From NCBI GenBank assembly GCA_013151705.1, contig JAADHT010000044.1, positions 1 through 9,417 on the forward strand: DNA of 9,417 nucleotides. The letters are read 5' to 3'. This document shows positions 1 through 6,897 of this stretch, in pieces. The DNA comes from Kiritimatiellota bacterium (GTDB lineage: Bacteria; Verrucomicrobiota; Lentisphaeria; Victivallales; JAADHT01). Position 1 is the first letter of the stretch, and each line of letters starts with the position of its first letter. Made by a program: the position numbers and the translations under genes. The notes under the pieces are model-generated. The model was not told the origin of the DNA, did no database searches, and saw only the letters and a program-made list of their open reading frames with translations.

Positions 1-1
1 C

Positions 2-43
2 GTTCACTGTTCACTGTTCACTGTTCACTGTTCACCGTTCACT
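2..43. repeat. Heptamer tandem repeat (GTTCACT, six copies)
   Basis: Six head-to-tail copies of GTTCACT can be read at 2-8, 9-15, 16-22, 23-29, 30-36 and 37-43; only the fifth differs, ending in C instead of T. The array starts at the window edge, so the true copy number may be higher. On the minus strand the unit is AGTGAAC, which contains TGA. Because seven is not a multiple of three, successive copies put that TGA into all three minus-strand frames. The array supplies the last codons and the stop of the ABC ATPase gene. Heptamer arrays of this kind are known as short tandemly repeated repeats in several bacterial groups; no function is assigned here. Confidence 0.9.
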
Positions 44-825
44 TTCCCTCCTTCCCCCGCCGTTCCATCGTTCCTCGCCAATCCGGAGCGCCCCATGAAT
101 TCACGCACCCATTCGTTGGGAGGATCGCGGCGCAAAGCCTCCGGGGAACCATTGGCCACCACGCCTCTCGTGTTTTTGTCGAGCATGATCGCCGTGTCGC
201 CGACCGCGAAGATGCTGTCCAACTCGTGGGTGACTATCACCATAGTGGTGCCGAGAGACTCCCGGATGTTGAGAATCAGTCTGTCGAGCTGAGCCGCCGA
301 CACGGGATCCAAGCCGGCCGAAGGCTCGTCGAAAAAGAGTATTTCGGGATTCAAGGCCATAGCCCTCGCCAGTCCGACCCTTTTCCGCATTCCGCCACTT
401 AAAGCTCCCGGCATGAAATCTTCAAATCCGTTTAATCCGACCAGCGCCAATTTATCCTCCACCACGCAGCTGACCATTTCCGGAGGAAGGCAAGTGTATT
501 CCTCGAGCGGCAACGCGATATTGTCTCTCACCGTTAGCGAACCGAAAAGGGCGCCTGATTGATAGAGCACTCCGAATGAGCGCATTATCGAGCGCTTCTC
601 GTCGCCTTCCGCTTCGACGATGCTCTTTCCTTTGATTCGGATATCCCCGCTCCAAGGGCGGTTCAACCCTATCAGACATTTCAAAAGCGTGGTTTTTCCG
701 CAACCGGATCCGCCCAGAATGATGAATATTCCGCCTTTGGCGACAGAAAAGGTGATGTCGTCCAAAACAACCCTGTCGTCGTAGCCGACTGTAAGGGAAT
801 CCACTCTGATGATTTGTTCATCCAT
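25..825 (-). CDS. mlaF: MlaF-like ABC transporter ATPase (phospholipid transport)
   Basis: This is the cytoplasmic ATPase of an Mla-type ABC transporter, which drives phospholipid movement between inner and outer membrane together with an MlaE permease and MlaD substrate-binding protein. The 266-residue protein has every ABC landmark: Walker A GGSGCGKTT (38-46), Q-loop LYQSGALF (87-94), signature LSGGM (142-146), Walker B ILFFDEP (162-168), D-loop SAGLDP (169-174) and the switch histidine H200. The QSGALFGSLTV stretch after the Q-loop is typical of the MlaF/Ttg2A group, whose members are about this length. The ATG at 825 is preferred over an in-frame TTG at 843 because a possible -10 element lies between them. 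No Shine-Dalgarno sequence precedes the ATG. The gene diverges from the AsmA-like gene, so any mlaE and mlaD partners in its operon must lie beyond the left edge. The last codons lie in the heptamer repeat. Family assignment is strong; the exact substrate is inferred. Confidence 0.9.
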   Translation of the reverse strand: MDEQIIRVDSLTVGYDDRVVLDDITFSVAKGGIFIILGGSGCGKTTLLKCLIGLNRPWSGDIRIKGKSIVEAEGDEKRSIMRSFGVLYQSGALFGSLTVRDNIALPLEEYTCLPPEMVSCVVEDKLALVGLNGFEDFMPGALSGGMRKRVGLARAMALNPEILFFDEPSAGLDPVSAAQLDRLILNIRESLGTTMVIVTHELDSIFAVGDTAIMLDKNTRGVVANGSPEALRRDPPNEWVREFMGRSGLARNDGTAGEGGKVNGEQ

Positions 826-831
826 AGCTTC

Positions 832-860
832 AAAATACCACAAAAAAGTCGATCCCGCAA
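832..860 (-). promoter_or_regulatory. Possible sigma70-like promoter of mlaF, perhaps leaderless
   Basis: On the minus strand TTGCGG (860-855) is followed after 17 bp by TATTTT (837-832). Transcription would start about seven bases later, at or beside the ATG at 825. That agrees with the lack of a Shine-Dalgarno sequence and would make a leaderless mRNA. A 5-bp inverted repeat, TCCCG (853-857) and CGGGA (865-869), overlaps the -35 and could be an operator. Judged by eye only; the -10 is a fair match, the -35 partial. Confidence 0.3.
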
Positions 861-910
861 GAGTCGGGAGCGGAAATATTCACTATTCAGCAAATTCGCC
901 CACGCTCTAT

Positions 911-939
911 TTGAATTAGGTTCCTTAATGAGTTAGTGT
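911..939 (+). promoter_or_regulatory. Possible promoter of the AsmA-like gene
   Basis: TTGAAT (911-916) is followed after 17 bp by TAGTGT (934-939). Transcription from here would start near 946, downstream of the GTG at 936 that opens the longest frame and upstream of the ATG at 975. It therefore supports the ATG as the true start. The spacing is ideal, but the -10 is a moderate match and nothing else confirms it. Confidence 0.3.
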
Positions 940-974
940 ATCTCCGAGACGGCTGTGGAAGTAATGGAAAGAGA

Positions 975-3488
975 ATGACAAAGAGAAAAAGAACAAAATA
1001 TAAAAGAAGAGTGCTGATTTACACGGCGTTGTTTTCGCTCATAGTTTTTTCAATAGTCGATTACTATTTCGAGACGGCCGGCGTGCCGGATTTCATCAAA
1101 GAGGACATACGCTCCAGATTTCTGGAATACGGATTGGACTTGACTTTCGACGACGCGAAATGCGGCGTGTTCAACGGATTGGTGCTGAACAACCCGCGCT
1201 GCTCCGGCGGCGACGCGGGAATATATCCAAGCATTTCGGCGGTTTCCATGGTGCTGCGTCCGCGTCTGTCATTATCATCGCGGTATCTGCTCGCCATCGA
1301 TTCGATAACAATTCATGGCGGACACGCTGTTTTTCCCCTGTTTCCCGAGTCGGGGGTCGAAGGAGCCCGTGATGTTTTGGAATTCCGGGAAATAGAAGGC
1401 ATGCTTCGCGTCGACGGCAACGCCTTGAACGTCGCGTGGTTGACCGGAAACCTTTGGAAATTGAAACTTTCAATCGCCGGGCGGATCGACAACGTGTTTT
1501 CAGAAAAGGTGGCGGTTTGGTTTTCAAAAAAGAAGGGGCGAAATGACAAAAGGTTCGACACGACTTTTTTAATGTCGGCGTACTCCTATAAAACGAGGGC
1601 CCTGCTTTGGCGTGAATACAAGGATTTCAGGGAGAAAACGCGGTGGGAGAGCGCCAAGCCAATCTGCAATGTGAGTTTCAAATTGGACCCGCTGAACCCC
1701 AAGGCCAACAATTTGAAAATGGATTTGCGGGTTCCCGCGATGACATACGCGTCGCGGAAAATAGAAAAAGGCAACGCCATTGTTTCACTTAATGGCGACA
1801 TTCTGACGTTGGATGAATGTTTTATAACGACTCCGGAAGGAGACGAGCTGAAGATTGAAGGGAGATTGAACACCGACGAGGGTGTGGCGACGGGAAAGAT
1901 TGTGGCGCATCTGACGCCCGACACATTTCGCTCTGTAAGCGAAATAAAACAAATTGGAGTTCCGAAGAACTTGAACCTGCTTTCACCCGTCTCTATTTCC
2001 TTTGATATCAAAGAACACGCCATTTACTCCAAATCCATTAACGCCTCCATTCTTTTGAAAATCAAACGTTTCAAATTCGGGAGCGCTTTGATTGAAAATA
2101 TCAGACTGGTTGGAACTGTCGGCGAGGACTGGTTCTCGATTTCAGACAGCGAGCTTTTCATCGATGGAATAAAATTGAAGCTGGCGGCTACCTGCAAGCC
2201 GTCGACCAAATCGATCGACGTCGACGCGCATTTTTTCGGCCCTCCCGTCTTTATCTCCAAATTGTTGAGCGCTAAATCCTCAAAGTTGATAAAGGACATT
2301 TTGAATCGTTTCACTTTCCCGAAGCGGAACACGGATGTTGATATGGTCGTTCAGCTTCACGCAACCTGGGATGGCGGGATTTTCTATGTGGCGACCGGCA
2401 ACGTCGTTATGAAAGATTTCAAATACTATAAAACGGCGTTCACTTCCGGCGACGCTTCTTTCATCCTGGATTCCAACGGATTGCTGTTTTTTCACAACGT
2501 CTATCTGTATCAGAAGAACGGTTGGATGAAAACCAATCTGATGTACATCTACACCAAGGGAATTGATTATCATGTGGAATCGCCTTTCTTCAAATCAAGC
2601 ACCGGTCCGATGGATGAGTTCGCGACCGATTTCGAGGGTGTCATTGCCGCTCAAGACGTATTGAATTGCATCTCTCCAGACTGGAGCAGCGACATTGTGG
2701 ATTTGAGCGGATTGGCCAATGTGAAAGCGTCGGGCGTGATCGATTTCCTGAATATGAGGAAAACGAGATTCGACGTTGACGTGAAAAGCTCGAGTTGCGT
2801 TTGGAACAAAGTTCCCATAACCGATCTCGAATACGAGCTCCGCGTCAAAAACATGGATATGGAGATTAAAAATGTGAAAGGCAAGGTGTATGGAGGCAAT
2901 CTGACCTTGGATTACGCCACGAGTTTCAAAACCGGCAAAGGCCGAGTCAAACTGAAATTGGTGAACGCCGCGTTTCCACCGCTGGCGGAGAAAATAAGCT
3001 GGAAATTACCGCGGGGCGAAGGTGTGATCTCTTTGACGACGGACGCGAAACTCGAAAACGACGAAAACGGTAGGATGCTGGTCTTCGGAAAAGGACGCGC
3101 CGAGGTGAGAGACGCGAATCTTTGGGAGGTGCCGGTGTTAAGGTCTTTCGGAAAAGCGGCCAGCAAATGGACGGACGGCAAGTGGGGCATGATATCCGCG
3201 CTGACCGCGGATTTCAAATTCGAAGGCGACCACATCTCCACCGAGAACATTCAAACCAACGGCAAGATTATCGCGTTGAAAAGCAAAGGCGAGTATTATT
3301 GGCGCAGCGGGAATTATGATTTCATCGTGAACGCCGAAGTGTTCAAAACCGCTCTTCCATATAAAATCATACCGAAACTATTCAATCCTTTGACTAAATT
3401 GGCGAGTAAACGCATCGTCCGCAGAGACGGGCGGACCATCATAAAGAAAGTCAAGAAAAAAAATCCGGAAAAGAGTGGCCGTCGTTGA
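975..3488 (+). CDS. AsmA-like envelope protein, 837 residues
   Basis: This is probably an inner-membrane-anchored protein with a long periplasmic body of the AsmA/YhdP/TamB-like superfamily, whose members are thought to bridge the periplasm as grooved beta structures for phospholipid transport. Residues 1-12 are very basic (MTKRKRTKYKRR) and are followed by one hydrophobic helix (about 13-31), an N-in signal anchor. The rest is long, beta-rich and repetitive, with no catalytic motif. The C-terminal third contains GKGRAEVRDANLWEVPVLRS followed by LTADFKFEGDHISTENIQT, which resembles the AsmA C-terminal domain (a layer naming a 'basis' function, then a self-contained beta repeat). The last roughly 35 residues form a basic tail rich in Lys and Arg. 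The ATG at 975 has GGAAAG just upstream and is preferred over a GTG at 936. The gene diverges from mlaF and precedes a glycosyltransferase by 29 bp, both envelope functions. The superfamily call rests on overall pattern; the exact subfamily and cargo are unknown. Confidence 0.7.
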   Translation: MTKRKRTKYKRRVLIYTALFSLIVFSIVDYYFETAGVPDFIKEDIRSRFLEYGLDLTFDDAKCGVFNGLVLNNPRCSGGDAGIYPSISAVSMVLRPRLSLSSRYLLAIDSITIHGGHAVFPLFPESGVEGARDVLEFREIEGMLRVDGNALNVAWLTGNLWKLKLSIAGRIDNVFSEKVAVWFSKKKGRNDKRFDTTFLMSAYSYKTRALLWREYKDFREKTRWESAKPICNVSFKLDPLNPKANNLKMDLRVPAMTYASRKIEKGNAIVSLNGDILTLDECFITTPEGDELKIEGRLNTDEGVATGKIVAHLTPDTFRSVSEIKQIGVPKNLNLLSPVSISFDIKEHAIYSKSINASILLKIKRFKFGSALIENIRLVGTVGEDWFSISDSELFIDGIKLKLAATCKPSTKSIDVDAHFFGPPVFISKLLSAKSSKLIKDILNRFTFPKRNTDVDMVVQLHATWDGGIFYVATGNVVMKDFKYYKTAFTSGDASFILDSNGLLFFHNVYLYQKNGWMKTNLMYIYTKGIDYHVESPFFKSSTGPMDEFATDFEGVIAAQDVLNCISPDWSSDIVDLSGLANVKASGVIDFLNMRKTRFDVDVKSSSCVWNKVPITDLEYELRVKNMDMEIKNVKGKVYGGNLTLDYATSFKTGKGRVKLKLVNAAFPPLAEKISWKLPRGEGVISLTTDAKLENDENGRMLVFGKGRAEVRDANLWEVPVLRSFGKAASKWTDGKWGMISALTADFKFEGDHISTENIQTNGKIIALKSKGEYYWRSGNYDFIVNAEVFKTALPYKIIPKLFNPLTKLASKRIVRRDGRTIIKKVKKKNPEKSGRR

Positions 3489-3505
3489 GAACTTGTTGAG
3501 AACTG
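3484..3505 (+). repeat. 11-bp tandem direct repeat at the AsmA-like stop codon
   Basis: GTTGAGAACTT (3484-3494) is followed at once by GTTGAGAACTG (3495-3505), ten of eleven bases identical. The first copy contains the TGA stop of the AsmA-like gene, and the second fills most of the 29-bp gap before the glycosyltransferase start. It looks like a local duplication that lengthened a formerly tighter gene junction. Confidence 0.8.
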
Positions 3506-3517
3506 GATGGAGAAGCT

Positions 3518-5020
3518 GTGAGGAAATTTCTCGAGTCGAAAATTCTGCTGCCAGGCGCGCTGGCGTTCGCTTTGGCCTGCCGGCTGACGGTGGCTTTCAT
3601 AGCTTGCGGAGACCCAGGCTCCTTCACCGACCCGGATTCCAAAGACTATATCGAACTCGCCGACCGTTTGGCCGCCGGAGACGGATATACGAAGGGGGTG
3701 GAGCCGGAGATATTCCGGGCGCCGGGGTATCCCTTTGTCCTCTCCTTCTTTAGAAAAGCCTTCAAAGACAACCATCTGCCGGTAGTCCTTTTCCAAGCGT
3801 TTTTGAGCGTCGGATCCATTCTTTTGTTGTGGCGACTCGCCTTGATCGTGGGCGGCGGGGACAAGATGCTCGCGAATCTCGCGGTTTTGTTTCAGTCGCT
3901 AACCCTCTCCTCCATCGTTTTCTCAAATAAAATACTGACGGAGACGTTTTTCACTTTTTTCCTGACGGCCGCGATTCTCCTTGTCGAAACGGCTTTGAGA
4001 AACGAAGGAAAAAACATCAACACTCCAAGGGACGCGCGTTTGAAATGGATTTCCGTGATTCTCGCGGGTTGCTTCGCCGCCGCCGCCCTTATGTTCAGAG
4101 CCATCGTCATTCCGATTTTTCCTTTGTTCGTAGTTTATTTTTTCGCCCGGTCGTTCCTCAACCGAGGAGACGCGCCGGATACCCGTGATATCGGTGGAAG
4201 AGACGATGAAAAACGTCTAAACCAAGCAGCTCATACAACGTTTCGTCGAATTTCCCGCCGCCGAACCGCGGAAGCGGCGCTTCTGACGTTTCTTTTCCTC
4301 GCCCCGGTTCTGCTGGCCTATGGAGCTTGGTCGTTCAGAAACTGGAAAACCGCGAATTTCGCGGGGTTCTCCTCCGTCGGCCAAATCAACATCTACCGCT
4401 ACTACGCTTGTCTGCTGCTCGCGAAAAACAATGGTAGGACATTCGCGGAGCAACAAGGTATCTGCACCGCCGAACTGGAGGCCCAAGGCGCGCAGGCGAA
4501 ACAAGCGAGGTACGCGGTGGAGAAGGGCTTGCCGATAATCATGCGCGAACCCGTCAGGTACTTCTTTCTGCATTTGAAGACGGATGTCAGCTCCCTCCTT
4601 CCGGATGTCGGCGATCTCTATCGGCTTTTGGGATTCAAGATCGGAGGAAGCGGAACTCTTGGCGTCATACGCACCAAAGGCGTTTTAGCGGGGGTGAAAC
4701 ATTATTTCGATGGTAAATGGGGTCTTTTTCTTCTCGCCGTTCCGCTAGTTTTGCCGCTTTTCGTGAAATTCGCGGCGGCCGCCGTCGGAGTGATAACGGC
4801 GCTCAAATCGGATAAACGGACATCCTTGTTTTTCTTCACCGTCTTGACCATCTATATGCTTGTCGTTCCAGGTGCCGTTTCACATCCGCGTTTCAGAGTG
4901 CCGGTGGAACCTCTGATCTCGTTGCTCGCCGCTTTCGGAGTCTGTTGGAGCGTCAGGTTTTTGAAAACACGCGATCGGCGTTTACGCGACAAAAAGGGTG
5001 TTGAAACAATTTGCGAATAA
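3518..5020 (+). CDS. GT-C membrane glycosyltransferase (GT39/ArnT-like)
   Basis: This is a polytopic inner-membrane glycosyltransferase that probably moves a sugar from a polyprenyl-phosphate donor to an acceptor on the periplasmic side. The 500-residue protein starts with a transmembrane helix (about 8-30). A first periplasmic loop follows with the acidic motif DPDSKDY (38-44), where the catalytic aspartate of GT-C enzymes sits, and then FRAPGYP (66-72), a hallmark of the PMT_2/ArnT-like family. Further helices lie near 88-112, 119-138, 141-160, 176-210, 252-272 and 400-475. TETFF (141-145) and SFRNW (272-276) also match family patterns. A charged stretch at about 211-250, rich in Arg and Asp, should face the cytoplasm. 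The GTG start has GGAG five bases upstream. The gene lies 29 bp after the AsmA-like gene on the same strand, so co-transcription is likely. Family is confident; sugar and acceptor cannot be read from the sequence. Confidence 0.85.
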   Translation: MRKFLESKILLPGALAFALACRLTVAFIACGDPGSFTDPDSKDYIELADRLAAGDGYTKGVEPEIFRAPGYPFVLSFFRKAFKDNHLPVVLFQAFLSVGSILLLWRLALIVGGGDKMLANLAVLFQSLTLSSIVFSNKILTETFFTFFLTAAILLVETALRNEGKNINTPRDARLKWISVILAGCFAAAALMFRAIVIPIFPLFVVYFFARSFLNRGDAPDTRDIGGRDDEKRLNQAAHTTFRRISRRRTAEAALLTFLFLAPVLLAYGAWSFRNWKTANFAGFSSVGQINIYRYYACLLLAKNNGRTFAEQQGICTAELEAQGAQAKQARYAVEKGLPIIMREPVRYFFLHLKTDVSSLLPDVGDLYRLLGFKIGGSGTLGVIRTKGVLAGVKHYFDGKWGLFLLAVPLVLPLFVKFAAAAVGVITALKSDKRTSLFFFTVLTIYMLVVPGAVSHPRFRVPVEPLISLLAAFGVCWSVRFLKTRDRRLRDKKGVETICE

Positions 5021-5034
5021 TAATCTTCCACACG

Positions 5035-5095
5035 CGGAGGCAAGAAAGACAAGAGAGAATCCTTGAGCTGAGGAAACCTCCGTTTTCTTCCTTGT
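5035..5095 (+). terminator. Possible terminator or attenuator after the glycosyltransferase gene
   Basis: CGGAGG (5035-5040) can pair with CCTCCG (5077-5082), which is followed by TTTTCTTCCTT. A smaller hairpin, GAGG (5070-5073) with CCTC (5077-5080) over an AAA loop, competes for the same 3' arm. CAAG and ACAAG in 5041-5053 can also pair with CTTGT and CTTTG near 5090-5102. These stems exclude one another, as in attenuators, but the U-tract is interrupted and no fold was computed. Confidence 0.3.
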
Positions 5096-5128
5096 ATCTT
5101 TGTGAAAGAATGGATTTGAACAAACCGT

Positions 5129-5158
5129 TTCAGCGGGCGCTCGACCACCACCGCTGAA
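5129..5158 (+). promoter_or_regulatory. 8-bp perfect inverted repeat in the leader of the radical SAM gene
   Basis: TTCAGCGG (5129-5136) and CCGCTGAA (5151-5158) form a perfect 8-bp stem around a 14-nt loop, ending 23 bases before the ATG at 5182. A 15-codon frame (5110-5157; MDLNKPFQRALDHHR) runs through it and stops inside the second arm. The element could be an operator or an mRNA hairpin coupled to leader translation. There is no T-tract after it, so it is not an intrinsic terminator. Confidence 0.4.
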
Positions 5159-5181
5159 CTCAAGCGACAGGATTGACTGAA

Positions 5182-6423
5182 ATGAACTTTTCACTGCTGA
5201 TAAAACCGGCTTCATACAGATGCAATCTGCGTTGCCGCTACTGTTTCTATTTGGAGAAAAGCTCGATATACTCGAAAGGGGTTCCGAGCATGACGAACGA
5301 AACCCTCGAACGAATGATCTCGTCGTTCATGGCGATTCCGATGAGACAGCACAGCTTCGGCTGGCAGGGCGGCGAACCCACGACGATGGGATTGGATTTC
5401 TTCAAACGCGTGACTGAACTGCAGAAGAAACATGGGAGGTCGGGAAAAGTGGTTTCCAACGGACTGCAGACCAACGCCACGCTGCTGGACGACGAGTGGT
5501 GCGCGCATCTCGCGGAATACAAGTTTCTCGTCGGCGTCAGTTTGGACGGCCCGAAGGAAATACACGACGCCAGTAGAATCACCATCGGAGGGGAAGGTTC
5601 CTACGACATGGTGGTGAACGGTCTGAAGCTTCTTCAACAACACAAGGTGGAGCACAACATTCTGACGCTCGTCTCCTCGTCGAACATGAACCATCCGTTG
5701 AAAGTGTACAACCATCTGAAAGATTCGGGATTTTTTTTCCATCAGTACATCGAATGCGTCGAATTCGATGAAAACGGCATCCTGAAGGATTTTTCCGTGA
5801 CATCCGGGAAATGGGGGGAGTTTCTCAGCGCGATATTCGACGAGTGGTACGAGAACGACACTAGAACCGTATCCGTCAGACTATTCGACTCGATTCTGAC
5901 GATGATGGTCGAGAACCACGCAAACGTCTGCGCGATGAACCGGGACTGCAGACAGTATTTTCTGGTGGAGCACAACGGGGACGTATATCCCTGCGATTTT
6001 TTCATGCTGCCGGAATGGCGTCTGGGCAATATCAACAACGGCGAATGGGCGGATTTCGCTGAATCCGCGCTTTACGCGAAATTCGGCGGGCGGAAACATC
6101 ATTGGAACGCGAAATGCGCGGATTGCGAATATTCGCGCTATTGCGCCGGATGCTGCCCGAAAAACCGTCCCGGACACGCCGCCGATCCGACCGCGCTCAG
6201 CGTTTTATGCGACGGCTGGCGGCTTTTCTTCGAACACGCGCTGCCGCGGTTCAAGCTCCTGGCCTCGCGCATTCTCGAGGAACGGCGGGCGGCTCAAGCG
6301 GGACTCGAGCGCCAGTCGCGCCGCAATCGCTCGAACCCACCTGGCAAAACCGGCAGAAACGCCCCATGCCCCTGCGGTAGCGGGAAAAAGTACAAAAAAT
6401 GCTGCGGAGCGTTGTCGAGTTGA
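5182..6423 (+). CDS. Anaerobic sulfatase-maturating enzyme (radical SAM, SPASM, SEC-C)
   Basis: This cytoplasmic, oxygen-sensitive enzyme oxidises the active-site Cys or Ser of type I sulfatases to formylglycine, using S-adenosylmethionine and three 4Fe-4S clusters. The 413-residue protein has the radical SAM motif CNLRCRYC (C14, C18, C21), WQGGEPT (61-67) for SAM binding, and a SPASM region with cysteines 250, 256, 271, 312, 315, 321, 325 and 343. From memory, their spacing is that of the characterised Clostridium perfringens anSME, as is DVYPCDFF, where the Asp after Cys271 is the proposed catalytic base. Residues 366-391 are a charged, probably flexible linker. They lead to a SEC-C zinc motif, CPCGSGKKYKKCC (396-408). 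The ATG at 5182 has AGGA nine bases upstream, while an in-frame TTG at 5173 has none at a workable distance. The next gene on the strand is a matching Cys-type sulfatase, its likely substrate. Function is confident; the role of SEC-C is not known. Confidence 0.93.
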   Translation: MNFSLLIKPASYRCNLRCRYCFYLEKSSIYSKGVPSMTNETLERMISSFMAIPMRQHSFGWQGGEPTTMGLDFFKRVTELQKKHGRSGKVVSNGLQTNATLLDDEWCAHLAEYKFLVGVSLDGPKEIHDASRITIGGEGSYDMVVNGLKLLQQHKVEHNILTLVSSSNMNHPLKVYNHLKDSGFFFHQYIECVEFDENGILKDFSVTSGKWGEFLSAIFDEWYENDTRTVSVRLFDSILTMMVENHANVCAMNRDCRQYFLVEHNGDVYPCDFFMLPEWRLGNINNGEWADFAESALYAKFGGRKHHWNAKCADCEYSRYCAGCCPKNRPGHAADPTALSVLCDGWRLFFEHALPRFKLLASRILEERRAAQAGLERQSRRNRSNPPGKTGRNAPCPCGSGKKYKKCCGALSS

Positions 6424-6897
6424 TTTCTTTTCGTGTGTTTGCGCGGAATTGATTCCCGTTCGGGCACAAGCGTCGGTTACGACACCTTTGGCGTGGCAGG
6501 ATTCCATTGGAATAAGCGATAAAGCGAATGCGAACACGATGCATATGGTTGTTTTCACAACACACACCCGTTTTTTCGTGACAGGCATCTGCCCATTTTT
6601 TGTTAAAACTAGCATCCATCACTATATGCGTGGCGGCACAGAGTATTAACGACTCACTCGACATTAGTTTATGGCGTTTTCCGCAACTTTCAACATCCTG
6701 AAGCGTTAAAATCCGCATTACGCGGAATCTCGGCGCCACGTTCAGATTTTGAAGAGTGAATTCAAAAAACACTTTGATTTCCGCGATCAGGGTATTGATT
6801 AACACAGGCAATCGACCTATTTTATCCATTGTCGCGATTTGAACATGACATGTCCGACCTTTCCGCCGTCGGCCGGATTCTGAATGGTGGGTTGATT
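6424..6897. other. Long spacer between the maturase and sulfatase genes
   Basis: No convincing plus-strand gene is present. On the minus strand a frame opening at 6588 (or GTG at 6558) starts with a signal-peptide-like stretch: basic residues, then TTICIVFAFALSLIP and a possible cleavage after CHA. It then runs antisense into the maturase gene. With no good Shine-Dalgarno and a non-protein-like remainder, it may be a decayed gene or chance. A second minus-strand frame from 6829 shows no recognisable domain. Small inverted repeats are at 6455-6464 (CCCG, CGGG) and 6712-6726 (TCCGC, GCGGA). A likely promoter lies at 6795-6823. Confidence 0.5.
6795..6823 (+). promoter_or_regulatory. Possible sigma70-like promoter of the sulfatase gene
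   Basis: TTGATT (6795-6800) and TATTTT (6818-6823) are separated by exactly 17 bp. The implied start near 6830 gives a leader of about 68 bases before the ATG at 6898. It suggests the sulfatase can be transcribed apart from the maturase. Judged by eye. Confidence 0.4.

Noticed and set aside
2..43. CRISPR array or attachment site at the heptamer repeats
   Set aside because: The units are 7 bp and contiguous with no spacers, and no integrase or cas gene is nearby.
936..974. GTG start at 936 for the AsmA-like gene, adding 13 residues
   Set aside because: The possible -10 element overlaps it, there is no ribosome site, and the ATG at 975 has GGAAAG upstream and gives a standard basic signal-anchor N-terminus.
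3314..3796. 160-codon minus-strand frame across the AsmA-like/glycosyltransferase junction
   Set aside because: It is antisense to two well-supported genes and has no family resemblance or ribosome site.
6455..6464. CCCGTTCGGG as a terminator for the maturase gene
   Set aside because: The stem is only three or four pairs and is followed by CACAAG rather than a T-tract.
6251..6829. 192-codon minus-strand frame as a real gene
   Set aside because: No recognisable domain. Much of it is antisense to the maturase gene, and the protein is rich in Arg and Cys, as expected of a shadow frame.
6829..6897. TTG start at 6829 for the sulfatase
   Set aside because: It lies at the inferred transcription start, has no ribosome site, and the added 23 residues are neither a signal peptide nor part of the conserved fold.
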